Assembly: GCA_963711675.1 (NCBI GenBank)
Contig: CAVQFB010000004.1
Span: 310,001 to 374,000 of the forward strand
From: CAVQFB01 sp963711675
GTDB taxonomy: Bacteria; Acidobacteriota; Terriglobia; Terriglobales; Acidobacteriaceae
Direction: 5' to 3'
DNA: 64,000 nt
Part shown: positions 35,269 through 43,974 of the stretch, piece by piece
Layout: each line of letters opens with the position of its first letter
How positions within the stretch are numbered: the first letter of the stretch is position 1
Notes under the pieces: generated by a model
The model's database searches: none
What the model was told of the DNA's origin: nothing
Seen by the model: the letters and a program-made list of their open reading frames with translations, nothing else
Made by a program: the position numbers and the translations under genes

Positions 35269-35836
35269 CCTGGCCCTGCCCTCGCTGGAGTTCCCGAGCC
35301 AGCCAGGCTTTGGCCACACGCCAATTGCGTTTGACGGTAGCGGGAGACACCTCAAGAACTCCAGCCGCCTCCTCGATACTCAAGCCACCGAAGAAGCGCA
35401 ATTCCACTAACCGGGCTTGCTCCGGGTCAATTTCAGCAAGCCGGATCAAAGCTTCATCCAACGCAACGATGTCTGCTGGCACCGTCTTGCCCAGAACAGT
35501 GGCTTCTTCGAGAAACACCTTGCCAGCATCGCCGCCCCGTTTTGCGGCCCGATGGCTGCGGCCGTAGTCCAGCAGAATACGGCGCATGAGCTGTGCCGCA
35601 ACGCCCATGAACTGATTGCGATTCTCCCATTGCACTCCGCGCTGATCGACGATACGAAGATAGACCTCGTGCACGAGAGCGGTAGCCTGCAAGGTGTGAT
35701 CCCCACGTTCCTGCCGCATGTAGTGGCCGGCCAGCCGCCGTAATTCGGAATAAAGCAGAGAGGTCCAATCCTCGGGAGCCAGTTCCTTCCCACTCGGTGT
35801 TGTGGGGTTCTTGATTGTTTCTCTGGGTAAGCTCAT
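35261..35836 (-). CDS. ECF-type RNA polymerase sigma factor (TIGR02999/Sig-70_X6-like)
   Basis: 191 residues. Region 2 (about 25-100) shows LYSELRRLAGHYMRQERGDH and ATALVHEVYLRIVD; region 4 (about 130-180) shows EIDPEQARLVELRFFGGLSIEEAAGVLEVSPATVKRNWRVAKAWL in sections, a normal HTH. The type with GDHTLQATALVHE is the family that accompanies receptor kinases instead of an anti-sigma factor. The gene overlaps the downstream kinase start, and phosphorylation of the sigma factor by that kinase is the likely control, by analogy with similar pairs. Confidence 0.9.
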   Translation of the reverse strand: MSLPRETIKNPTTPSGKELAPEDWTSLLYSELRRLAGHYMRQERGDHTLQATALVHEVYLRIVDQRGVQWENRNQFMGVAAQLMRRILLDYGRSHRAAKRGGDAGKVFLEEATVLGKTVPADIVALDEALIRLAEIDPEQARLVELRFFGGLSIEEAAGVLEVSPATVKRNWRVAKAWLARELQRGQGQDA

Positions 35837-36216
35837 GCAGCCCCGCGCTCTCCGCGTGCCAGCGCCCTACGAGGTTTCAGAAGTATAGCTCCGCCCCGTA
35901 CCGCACAGTTCCGGGGAATGTCCTTTGTAATCAGCAGCTAACGGGCACGCCCAGGGTCCTTCTGGCCAAACACGGTGAGCCTGTGCCGGGATGCCTTAAG
36001 CGACATCCTGCCTAAGAATGCGGTTCCCCGGGTCGACCCTCGGGCCAGAAAAAAATAATTACGCCCGCCGTGAGCCAGTTGCTCGAGCGTTTGCGCGTTA
36101 TAGGTGCGCAACAGAAACGGGCAGCGAATCTGGCAGCCGCTGAAACACTTTGTTCCGCCGCTGGAAACAGTGCCCGGGTCGGAAAAATCAGATTGAACTA
36201 AAACAAGGAGGATCGT

Positions 36217-36708
36217 ATGAAGAATTTTCTTTCTGCCACGGCTCTGGGTCTGCTAGTTCTGGCTTGCGGTTTGCCAGCCACAGCTCAAAACAATCACCTC
36301 GTCATCAACGCCATGAGCTTTAATTACATCGCGGGTACGCCCGACTACACGCAAGGCCTTGGACTAGTAGCGGGCAATAGCTCAAGCCCAGTGGCAGATG
36401 GAATCGCCAACGTCGACGTGCCGCAGGGCGCAGTGGTGGCCGTGTTCAAGGTATGCGGCCGAAACGATACCAACGACCAGACCTTCGTGGGTAACTTGTG
36501 GCGCAAGACCATCAACCCAGCCAACAGCGCGTTCACTCCTCCGGAGTTGATGGCGACTGTGCAGGCTCCAGCGGGCAACGGCTCCATGCAGTGTCTGAAG
36601 ACCAGTGCGATAACCAACGGGAAAATCGACAACAAGAACTGGACTTATTTCGTCGAGTTGCAAGTCGGGTTCACCGTCGAGGTAATTTCCGCCACGATCA
36701 CCTACTAG
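36217..36708 (+). CDS. Small exported protein of unknown function
   Basis: 163 residues. Signal peptide MKNFLSATALGLLVLACGLP, cleavage near TAQ. Mature part is beta-rich: HLVINAMSFNYIAGTPDYTQ, VDVPQGAVVAVFKVCGRND, WTYFVELQVGFTVEVISATI. Two cysteines (about 79 and 126) could pair. AAGGAGG stands 6 nt before the ATG. It resembles the exported protein at 30117 in size and strand content, but the sequences are not clearly related. Confidence 0.75.
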   Translation: MKNFLSATALGLLVLACGLPATAQNNHLVINAMSFNYIAGTPDYTQGLGLVAGNSSSPVADGIANVDVPQGAVVAVFKVCGRNDTNDQTFVGNLWRKTINPANSAFTPPELMATVQAPAGNGSMQCLKTSAITNGKIDNKNWTYFVELQVGFTVEVISATITY

Positions 36709-36804
36709 GGGAACCGCGTGGCAATCCGCTCGTGAAAGGGAGTCTCTGCCGAGACTCCCCCGACCACTTCTCTTTCGGCCACGTTTTCGATGTGACGGTA
36801 AGAC

Positions 36805-36954
36805 TCATTTCCGACCTTTGCTTTTATCGTTATCCGGGAACGACATGCCCAAGAGGGTAGGCCCTTCGTAGCTATTGCCGTCAATCGTGATATACGCGTG
36901 ACCGCCGGTTCCAAGAGGAAGCGATTCAGCACAAAGTGCAGTAGTCAGTGAGCC
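36805..36954 (-). pseudogene. 49-codon remnant of an unidentified gene
   Basis: In the 403-bp gap 36709-37111 one minus-strand frame reads GGHAYITIDGNSYEGPTLLG and MSFPDNDKSKGRK to a stop, with no start codon (a stop lies immediately upstream at 36955). The composition is protein-like. Probably the 3' end of a lost gene. Nothing else is seen in this gap. Confidence 0.3.
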
Positions 36955-37111
36955 TTACGGATGCTTAGAAATGGTGCTGATGTGCCGGCTGTGGGACAGA
37001 CCTTGTTTCACACCAAAGAGAGACCTTTCCGAACGAGTTCTACACGCTGGGCTGTCTGCGAGACTGCTACCTCGATTACGGAAGCCGTCGCCGTGGCCTC
37101 GGAGTCCAGCC

Positions 37112-37558
37112 TCAGGCGATCGACGGTTCTGCCGAAAAGGCATTGACGCGGCAGAAGGCTTCCCGCACTGACCTGGCTGCTTCCGTGCTCTCTTCTCCTG
37201 TGGGCGCTTGGATCTGTAGCAAACCATCGCGCCCAACGTTGGGCGGAGCCACGAAATCATGCTGGTGTTCCATGATGAATTCGAGGATTCTACTTAAGCT
37301 TTCAGATCGAAATCCATTTTCGAAATGGATGCCACTGCCGTGAGATACGGAAGTTGACATCCAGTAGTCGCACACAAGCGACCAGTAGCCTCGGGTTGCC
37401 GATGACAAAACTTTCAGAGACTCCAAGGAACTATCCAGCGCGAATCTATATTCGAGATGAATTAATCCCGCGTCAGTTTCTTTCATCAAGTCTGCCCAAC
37501 TCACGATGACAGCAGACTCAAGGACTCGGTCGAGACTCTGAGCGATGTCTAGCTTCAT
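37112..37558 (-). CDS. Hypothetical protein
   Basis: 148 residues, soluble, mixed alpha/beta: LDIAQSLDRVLESAVIVSWA, LIHLEYRFALDSSLESLKVL, GYWSLVCDYWMSTSVSHGSG, LSRILEFIMEHQHDF. No family recognised. It lies 6 bp downstream of the membrane protein at 37565-37906 in the same direction, so the two likely share a transcript. Base composition is noticeably more A/T-rich than the chromosomal genes on either side of the island. Confidence 0.6.
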   Translation of the reverse strand: MKLDIAQSLDRVLESAVIVSWADLMKETDAGLIHLEYRFALDSSLESLKVLSSATRGYWSLVCDYWMSTSVSHGSGIHFENGFRSESLSRILEFIMEHQHDFVAPPNVGRDGLLQIQAPTGEESTEAARSVREAFCRVNAFSAEPSIA

Positions 37559-37564
37559 AGCGAC

Positions 37565-37906
37565 TCACTTCCCGGCATTCGATCGGTGATCGAGGCTATC
37601 GACAGCCTGGGTTTCGGCTGCAGAAGCTCCACTGAGAAGAAAGAATAGGAGTAACGTGAAGGCCGTTACAATAGCGAAAATGTAGCTGGAGAATGGGACA
37701 GGGAAAACAGGATTAAACAGGCAGACAACTAGACCAAACAAAGCCATCCAAACATATCGGCGCATAGTTGCAGCTTGAGTGAGAACCACAACCGCTGCCG
37801 CAACAATGGCAAACTGTAACACCAGTCCGACGTTCGGCAGTGATCTCAAGAACAAGCCTCCGATCAAGGCCGCCATCGCACTCCACTTGACAATTCTTGT
37901 GAGCAT
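37565..37906 (-). CDS. Small integral membrane protein
   Basis: 113 residues with three or four membrane helices: MAALIGGLFLRSLP, VLQFAIVAAAVVVLTQA, MALFGLVVCLFNPVF and FAIVTAFTLLLFFLLSG, then a short charged tail. ATG 37906 is chosen because GGAAGGA lies 8 nt upstream; the open frame extends to 38080 but without a ribosome site and over the next gene. No family recognised. Confidence 0.65.
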   Translation of the reverse strand: MLTRIVKWSAMAALIGGLFLRSLPNVGLVLQFAIVAAAVVVLTQAATMRRYVWMALFGLVVCLFNPVFPVPFSSYIFAIVTAFTLLLFFLLSGASAAETQAVDSLDHRSNAGK

Positions 37907-37943
37907 TGAACTTATCCTTCCAAATCTCGTGTTCGCTTCGCTG

Positions 37944-38378
37944 TTAACCTCTGGCCCAATCCGCGCCCGCCTGGTCGGCTCGCCTGCTTTCGAGGCTATC
38001 AAGCTGGCAGCTCTGTTGGATGTGCCGTGAATGTGCGGAGACGGTGGCATAGGGCACACCGAGAAAATGCTTCGCCACAATTCCGGTTACTTCGAGGCAA
38101 TTGAAGTTCTGCGGTCCAACTTTCTTCAGAATTCGATTCACAGCATTCTTGATTCTCTGGGCTCCAACTGCGCCCCAGAACATCACCTTCGTTTCGGCTG
38201 CCATGAAAAAGAAGTTCCACCCAGCAGCATGGATTTTGTCGTCCGCAGCAAAGCCATCAAGAATTTGGAGGACACTCCATTTGCCCAAATACGGCTCACT
38301 TTTTAAGGCAAGGATCTCGGCCATGCGCGGGGACTCGTCGGCGATCAGGATCGTACCGACTTGAATCCTTGACGTCAT
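37944..38378 (-). CDS. Conserved acidobacterial protein of unknown function
   Basis: 144 residues. Seen: IQVGTILIADESPRMAEILA, GKWSVLQILDGFAADDKIHA, AGWNFFFMAAETKVMFWGAV, and the end VTGIVAKHFLGVPYATVSAHSRHIQQS, which ends in a helix-turn-helix-like stretch. I recall this general pattern from other soil acidobacterial genomes without a function. It starts a run of three minus-strand genes toward 37112. Confidence 0.6.
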   Translation of the reverse strand: MTSRIQVGTILIADESPRMAEILALKSEPYLGKWSVLQILDGFAADDKIHAAGWNFFFMAAETKVMFWGAVGAQRIKNAVNRILKKVGPQNFNCLEVTGIVAKHFLGVPYATVSAHSRHIQQSCQLDSLESRRADQAGADWARG

Positions 38379-38453
38379 AGACTTCTCCCGATTCTAAGGT
38401 GATGTGAGATCGAGGCGACTGTGTAGCCGCCCCGAACGAGTCGACAAAATGGC

Positions 38454-38771
38454 TTATGCCGCAATGGCAGCGGTCTTCTGAAAAGTCGAGCTGATCACGT
38501 CGGAAACCCGCACCCTGGGATTGCCGTCTATTACCTTGTTCATGCTCTTGAGCACCTCGGGATATCCCGTCACGTTGTAAGCTTCCGCGTGCTCTTTGGT
38601 ATCCCACAGGCTGATAGCGATCACGTCCGTGCCACTGGACGTGGCAAAGGTGATTTCGTCCTGGAACCCTGTTTGTTTTCGCAGAATGGGAAGCACTTCT
38701 TTTTCGAGAACCAGCTTGAATTCGCTCAATGAATTGGGCTTCAGGTGAACAGCGACATTACGTGCAAACAT
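38454..38771 (-). CDS. ABM-superfamily (antibiotic biosynthesis monooxygenase-like) small protein
   Basis: 105 residues with the dimeric alpha/beta-barrel pattern: MFARNVAVHLKPNSLSEFKL, VLPILRKQTGFQDEITFA, VIAISLWDTKEHAEAYNVTG, YPEVLKSMNKVIDGNPRVRV. ABM proteins include quinol monooxygenases and stress proteins; no catalytic residue can be fixed here. CGGAGG lies 6 nt before the ATG. A conserved nested palindrome begins 42 bp upstream (38813), shared with the lipid-binding gene at 47546. Confidence 0.75.
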   Translation of the reverse strand: MFARNVAVHLKPNSLSEFKLVLEKEVLPILRKQTGFQDEITFATSSGTDVIAISLWDTKEHAEAYNVTGYPEVLKSMNKVIDGNPRVRVSDVISSTFQKTAAIAA

Positions 38772-38800
38772 GTCAACCTCCGTCAGTTGATAATTAATCT

Positions 38801-38854
38801 AAGAGGAAGAACTTCAGATAGGCTGACTTAGCTCAGAGGACCTGAACGAGGGAC
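38801..38854 (-). promoter_or_regulatory. Nested-palindrome operator, copy 1
   Basis: TTCAG (38813-38817), N5, CTGA (38823-38826), CTTAGC, TCAG (38833-38836), N5, CTGAA (38842-38846). The four half-sites recur every 10 bp, one helical turn. Copy 2 at 47588-47621 has identical geometry and the same 42-bp distance to its gene. Flanks are also conserved over about 50 bp. Confidence 0.65.
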
Positions 38855-38986
38855 AAGCGATATTCGCTCTATTTCGACCCTAGTCTCATTTACCGCCGTT
38901 GTCAATTGCGGTTGTGTGTCAAGGACTACGGGGTGCTAGAAGAGCTTAGCGTTCGACGGGTCCACCTGCACTGGCGTTGTGGGGCG

Positions 38987-39214
38987 TCAGAGTTTGAACC
39001 AAATGCAGATAGTTACAACCAGACAACAGACAATGATTGCGACCAGTTTCACGTTGCGTCGCAGCACCTTGTCTCTAGCTTTTGAGATCTGTAAGAGTGC
39101 TCGTTTTTGGGTTTGGTTGATCAGTTCATCCGAGGGGTTTTCGACACCGGATGTACGTAGCCACTGCACGTACCGTTCTCGTTTTTGCGGTGTCATCGTT
39201 GCGATGTCGTTCAA
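38987..39214 (-). CDS. Small single-span membrane protein
   Basis: 75 residues. The N-terminal part is helical and charged (MTPQKRERYVQWLRTSGVEN; LINQTQKRALLQISKARDKV) and the C-terminus is one membrane helix, KLVAIIVCCLVVTICIWFKL, i.e. a tail-anchored topology. TTG 39214 is favoured because GGAGG stands 4 nt before it; ATG 39196 is the alternative. No family recognised. Confidence 0.5.
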   Translation of the reverse strand: MNDIATMTPQKRERYVQWLRTSGVENPSDELINQTQKRALLQISKARDKVLRRNVKLVAIIVCCLVVTICIWFKL

Positions 39215-39433
39215 TCTACCTCCGCTGTTGCGATCGGCACGGACACCTACCGGACTGGCCGGCGACGAACCGGGTTCCACTACTCCACAGTGAGCCAGCG
39301 CTGCCGAACTGTCAATTCATGCACCCGGCATCGGCATTACTTTCGTTCGCGCTGGACGACCAGCAATGTCGGGGATTGGCGATTGGAAGGATGGCAAGCG
39401 CCCGTGTTCCTGCAACTCTTCGAGGTACCGCGC

Positions 39434-39667
39434 CTAAGTTGTGCGGCTTTGACTGCGAGCCTTTTCCCACCACACATTAGGATCGCCGGGACGATGGAGA
39501 ATCTTCGACAACTCCTTCTTGATCTCTAACAGGCGGTTGGTACGCAGTTCCAAAGCCGATTGGTCCAACTGGCTGTGCGCGCTCTTCTCCGAATAGCGGG
39601 CATTCAAGTTCCGTAGGATCGTGATTTCCTGGCGAAGGCTAGAGAGGTATTCCAAAATAGAAGTCAC
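39434..39667 (-). CDS. Small helical protein of unknown function
   Basis: 77 residues from GTG 39667, with GGAG close upstream. Reads VTSILEYLSSLRQEITILRN, then LELRTNRLLEIKKELSKILH, an almost wholly helical pattern that could form a coiled coil. The open frame continues far upstream to 40144, but that part runs in the wrong frame through the gene at 39772 and is not protein-like. Convergent neighbours are absent. Confidence 0.45.
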   Translation of the reverse strand: MTSILEYLSSLRQEITILRNLNARYSEKSAHSQLDQSALELRTNRLLEIKKELSKILHRPGDPNVWWEKARSQSRTT

Positions 39668-39771
39668 TTTCTCCGATCTGCCCGATGGACATCGCGACCG
39701 CCGCTCTGCTATCCCCGCTGATCGCGCTCGTTGACCGTAAGTGTTTTGGTCAGGTAAAGGTGTTGTGTGAC

Positions 39772-39948
39772 CTAACCTTTTGGGTCCTTGTTGCGGGTCG
39801 GCTTGTGGTCTGGAAAAGTGATTGTGATTGTCTTTTTGTCTCTGCTTATTTTGGGGGGAAGCCCGCGGACAAGATGAATAACCACTTTTCTGCCGCCGTC
39901 TGTGAACTTCATGTTCAAGCGGTTGGGACCTTGCTCTGGTGCCATCAT
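39772..39948 (-). CDS. Small basic protein of unknown function
   Basis: 58 residues from ATG 39948, preceded by GGAGG at 8 nt. Reads NRLNMKFTDGGRKVVIHLVR, GLPPKISRDKKTITITFPDH, a beta-strand-like pattern with many Lys/Arg. The leader contains a CCTCCGC/GCGGAGG hairpin (40003-40025). No family recognised. Confidence 0.5.
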   Translation of the reverse strand: MMAPEQGPNRLNMKFTDGGRKVVIHLVRGLPPKISRDKKTITITFPDHKPTRNKDPKG

Positions 39949-40269
39949 GAGACACACCTCCGAAAAAACAAGGCACACACACGAGGAAGTGCTGCGGAAG
40001 AGCCTCCGCGGACAAATTGCGGAGGAACTCTCCAGCAGATGTTAGCTTACCTGGAAGGTTAGACGATGCTTCGCTTGCAATCTGGTCAATTTTGACCAGT
40101 CCTTTCCCACCCAACAAGCGGATACTAGATGTTGGCGACCACACACTGCGCCAACATGCTGAATCTTAAGTGAGATCCAGCGTGCTTGCCGGTTTTGCTT
40201 CGAAACTGATGAGCGGGCGCTCAGTCCAGAAATCAACCTTCTTCATGCCATTTTCGGCCAATCAGGACA
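39949..40269. other. Intergenic region with hairpins and a palindromic operator
   Basis: Holds the hairpin 40003-40025 (CCTCCGC/GCGGAGG), the palindrome at 40082-40099 (separate entry) and an inverted repeat ATGTTGGCG (40129-40137) / CGCCAACAT (40149-40157). No gene is seen. Confidence 0.55.
40082..40099. promoter_or_regulatory. TGGTCA-N4-TGACCA palindrome, copy 1 (putative Crp/Fnr-family site)
   Basis: CTGGTCA-ATTT-TGACCAG, an 18-bp perfect palindrome apart from its 4-bp centre. It lies between the minus-strand gene at 39948 and the broken glycosyltransferase at 40270. The copy at 53217-53234 has the same ATTT centre. Confidence 0.65.
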
Positions 40270-42639
40270 TTGATGTCAGACGTAGAAACTGTACTTTCCA
40301 CCGGAACCCTCGAACTGGCTAACCGGCACCCTGGTCCATCCCGTCAAGCGCCCACGGCGCCCGTTCGACCGCAATCGACTGCGGGACTCCCGAGCCGGAT
40401 CGCGGTGGTGGGCAACTATCTTCCGCGGCAATGCGGGATTGCCACCTTTACCACCGATTTGTGTGACGCAATTTCCACTGAATGTGGTGATGCACGGTTA
40501 TTCGCTGTGCCGGTCAACGACACGGAATCGGGTTATGCCTACCCGGCGCGGGTAAGACTGGCGCTTGCGCAGGACGATTTGTCCTCGTACGAGCAGGCTG
40601 CTGACTTCCTGAATTTCACTAATTTCGATTTGGTATGCCTGCAACACGAGTACGGAATCTTTGGAGGGCCGGCGGGGAGTCACATTCTGGCTCTTCTCCG
40701 ACGCCTCAAGATGCCTGTCATCACCACACTCCATACAGTTCTCCGCGAACCGAATCCGGACCAACGCGAGTGATGGAGGAGATCGCAGCGCTATCGGACC
40801 GTCTGATCGTGATGAGCCAGCTGTCCTCCCAATTTCTGCAAGAAATCTTCAAAGTGCCGGGCGGCAAGATCGATATGGTTCCGCACGGCGTTCCCGACCT
40901 GCCATTCCTGGATCCCAACTTTCTTCAAAGACCGGTTTCGGCGTAGAAGGAAAAGCGGTACTGCTCACGTTCGGCCTGCTCTCCCCGAACAAGGGAATCG
41001 AAAACGTTATTCAGGCGACTGCCGCAGATTTTGTCGAAGCACAAGAACGTCGTCTACATCGTCGCAGGCGCGACCCACCCTCATATTCTCCGCCGTGAAG
41101 GCGATCACTATCGAGAGCGCTTGCAGGCTTTGGCGAAAGAGATCGGAGTGGAGTCGAACGTGATCTTCCACAACCGCTTTGTCAGCCCTGAGGAGATGGT
41201 GGAGTTCATCGGCGCCGCGGACATCTACATCACTCCGTACCGCCACGAGGAGCAGGTCGTTTCCGGGACACTTGCCTATGCGTTAGGAGCGGGCAAGGCG
41301 ATCATTTCGACTCCGTACTGGCATGCGATCGAGTTATTGGACGATCGCCGCGGTGCGCTGGTTCCATTCCAGGATCCAGACGCCATCGCGCGAAAGACAG
41401 TCGAACTCCTGGATACTCCCGCGATACGCCACGCCATGCGTAAACGTGCTTATCTCGTACGCACGGGAGATGGTCTGGAAGAGAGTAGCCCAGGGTTACA
41501 TGGCGAGTTTTGGACAGGCTCGCAGTGACCGCATGCGGGAGCCACGCGTGATGTTCGCGGATGAAACTATCCGAAAAATGTCTCGACAAACTGCCGGCTC
41601 TCAAACTGGACCACTTGCATCGGTTGACCGACGACACCGGCATGCTTCAGCATGCGACCTTTCACCGTTCCCAACTACAGCGAGGGGTACACCACCGACG
41701 ATAATGCGCGCGCTCTCGTTCTCACCGATCCTCCTCGAACAACTTGGTCAAACGGAGTCGTTGGCGACTGACAATCTCGCCCCGCGGTATCTGGCCTTTC
41801 TTGGGAATGCTCTGAATCCGATCAAATGGGAGATTCAGAAACTTCCTGAGCTATGCCCGCACATGGAGCGAAGTGCAAGGATCCGAGGATTGTCATGGCC
41901 GTGCGTTGTGGGCGCTCGGGACTGTTTTGGGACGCTCTAAAGATCAAGCGCTCAGAGGTGCGGCGGGTCGCCTTTTCGAGATCGCCGTTCCCGCGGTCGT
42001 TGCCTTCACCAGTCCGCGCGCCTGGGCTTTCGCACTTGCTGGGGATTGAGGAGTACCTCAATTCCTTTCCCGGCGACAGGGATGCTCAAAGAGTCAGCTC
42101 GGTGCTGTCAACTCGGCTGGTCGAACTCTACACGCGAACCAGTCGCCGGACTGGGCCTGGTTCGAAGACGTTCTGGCATACTCGAATGCCAGATTGGCCC
42201 AGGCTGTGTTGATCGCCGGCCGTCGTAACTCCGATCACCAGATGACATCGGTCGGCCTCGGCGCACTGAATTGGCTCTGCTAGAACTCAGCGCAACGCAG
42301 GGCAGCGATCATTTCGTGCCCATCGGTTCGCAAGGGTTTTATCGCAAGGGCGGCGAGAGAGCACGCTTCGATCAACAACCGGTTGAAGCGGGTGGCGCGG
42401 TCTCTGCATGTCTCGAAGCATATCGCGCAACGGGAGACGATCGTTGGCGCAAGGAGGCCTGGTCTGCCTTCAACTGGTTCCTGGGTGACAATGATTTGCA
42501 AATTGCTCTTTACGATCCCATCACAGGCGGTTGTCGAGACGGGTTGCACCCAGAGCGCGTAAATGAAAACCAGGGCGCAGAATCGACACTGGCCTTCCTG
42601 ATGGCGCAAGTCGAAATGCGCTTGCATGGGAGAAGTTGA
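40270..42639 (+). pseudogene. Family 4 glycosyltransferase with C-terminal all-alpha domain, multiply frameshifted
   Basis: Pieces of one protein of about 780 residues appear in successive frames. N-terminus: IAVVGNYLPRQCGIATFTTD, LVCLQHEYGIFGGPAGSHIL, MPVITTLHTVL (to about 40770). Then RLIVMSQLSSQFLQEIFKVP (frame 2, to about 40940), LLTFGLLSPNKGIENVIQA (frame 3, to about 41030), then VYIVAGATHPHILRREGDHY and GTLAYALGAGKAIISTPYWH with the GT4 nucleotide-sugar site (to about 41460). Later pieces give an alpha-rich domain (NYSEGYTTDDNARALVL; FVPIGSQGFYRKGGERARFD). At least six frame breaks are needed, so no functional product is expected. The intact GH130 gene follows. Confidence 0.85.
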
Positions 42640-42745
42640 CGGCGCACAATCAAGTCGCGAACTGTTCAGCACTTGCAGCCGACAGGGATGACCCCACTGC
42701 GCATGTACCTTTTGAAGTTGTTTCTTCCCTTTCCGTGAAATCCTT

Positions 42746-43735
42746 ATGAACATTGCTACAGCAACTCGTTACGAGCCTCTGCTGCTTCGCCATCCTGCCA
42801 ACCCGATCCTAACGGCCAAGGACTGGCCCTACTCCATCAACAGTGTCTTCAACGCAGGTGCGACGTTGCTTGCCGATGGCTCGACTCTATTGCTTTGCCG
42901 GATAGAAGATCGGCGTGGCCTATCCCATCTTTGCGCGGCCCGCTCTCGAAACGGCGTGGATGGCTGGCAGATTGATAGCGAGCCGACTCTGATGCCGAGT
43001 CCGAAGCAATATCCAGAGGAGCTTTGGGGCATCGAGGACCCCCGCATCACTTTTGTGCCCGAACTGCAACAGTACGTGGTCACTTATACGTCCTATTCGC
43101 GCGGTGGCCCCGGGGTGTCTCTGGCCCTGACCAAGGACTTTCGTAACTTCGAGCGCTACGGCGTCATCATGCCACCTGATGACAAGGACTCCGCACTTTT
43201 GCCGCGAAGAATTGACGGCTACTGGGCGCTCATTCATCGGCCTATGACACCGCTCGGGTCGCACATGTGGATTTCCTATTCTCCGGACCTGCGTCATTGG
43301 GGCAGGCATCGGCTGATATTGGAAGCGCGGCGCGGCGCCTGGTGGGACGCAAACAAGATTGGCTTGTCACCGCCACCCATCGAGACTTCCAGAGGGTGGC
43401 TGGTGCTCTACCACGGAGTCCGGCACACACCCTCGGGTTGCCTGTATCGATTGGGCCTGGCTCTGTTTGATCTTGAAAATCCTGAGAAGTGTCTGCTTCG
43501 AGGCGACTCGTGGATATTTGGGCCTGAGGCCGACTACGAGCGCAATGGTGACGTTAAGGACGTTGTCTTCCCCTGCGGCTACACCATGGATCAGGATGGC
43601 GATACGGTGAACTTCTATTACGGCGCCGCAGATTGCTCCATTGCCTTGGCGCGGGCAAGTGTTCGTTCTCTCCTCGCTTGGCTGGATGCGAATGCGAGCG
43701 AGAGTTGCGAGCGCAGGCGAGAGCAGGATCGATGA
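42746..43735 (+). CDS. GH130-family glycosidase/phosphorylase (mannoside-type)
   Basis: 329 residues, five-bladed propeller. Family marks: LLRHPANPILTAKDWPYSIN, FNAGATLLADGSTLLLCRIE, the catalytic-site strand LWGIEDPRITFVPELQQYVV, YTSYSRGGPGVSLALTKDF, DSALLPRRIDGYWALIHRPM and GWLVLYHGVRHT. GH130 enzymes phosphorolyse or hydrolyse beta-mannosides; the exact linkage is unknown. No signal peptide, so cytoplasmic. It follows a glycosyltransferase that would normally be its partner but is broken. Its stop overlaps the next small gene (ATGA). Confidence 0.92.
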   Translation: MNIATATRYEPLLLRHPANPILTAKDWPYSINSVFNAGATLLADGSTLLLCRIEDRRGLSHLCAARSRNGVDGWQIDSEPTLMPSPKQYPEELWGIEDPRITFVPELQQYVVTYTSYSRGGPGVSLALTKDFRNFERYGVIMPPDDKDSALLPRRIDGYWALIHRPMTPLGSHMWISYSPDLRHWGRHRLILEARRGAWWDANKIGLSPPPIETSRGWLVLYHGVRHTPSGCLYRLGLALFDLENPEKCLLRGDSWIFGPEADYERNGDVKDVVFPCGYTMDQDGDTVNFYYGAADCSIALARASVRSLLAWLDANASESCERRREQDR

Positions 43736-43887
43736 ATCCCGTACTTTGGATTTTCCAGTTCGCCTTTGGGTGCCGACACCGCCACATGAGCCGCGTGTTC
43801 ACCATAAAACGCCGCACATACCGGGTTTGTTTTGATTGTGGACGCGAATTCGACTCACCGAAGGTTCGGGCGCCCAAGGCGGCTTAG
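43732..43887 (+). CDS. Small zinc-ribbon-like protein coupled to GH130
   Basis: 51 residues. Reads MNPVLWIFQFAFGCRHRHMS, RVFTIKRRTYRVCFDCGREF. The C/H set (GCRHRH and VCFDCG) suits one zinc. The ATG overlaps the GH130 stop by 4 bp, so translation is probably coupled. One of several very small Cys-rich genes in this island. Confidence 0.6.
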   Translation: MNPVLWIFQFAFGCRHRHMSRVFTIKRRTYRVCFDCGREFDSPKVRAPKAA

Positions 43888-43974
43888 CGTTGCCGATCTC
43901 AAGAACGAGTTTGTGAACGACAACGGGCGAGCATGCAAGCGCTCATGACCGGCCTTGGCGCCCAGTTCCGATTG

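Noticed and set aside
39434..40144. 236-codon minus-strand frame
   Set aside because: Only the last 77 codons look like protein; the middle overlaps a better small gene with its own ribosome site in another frame.
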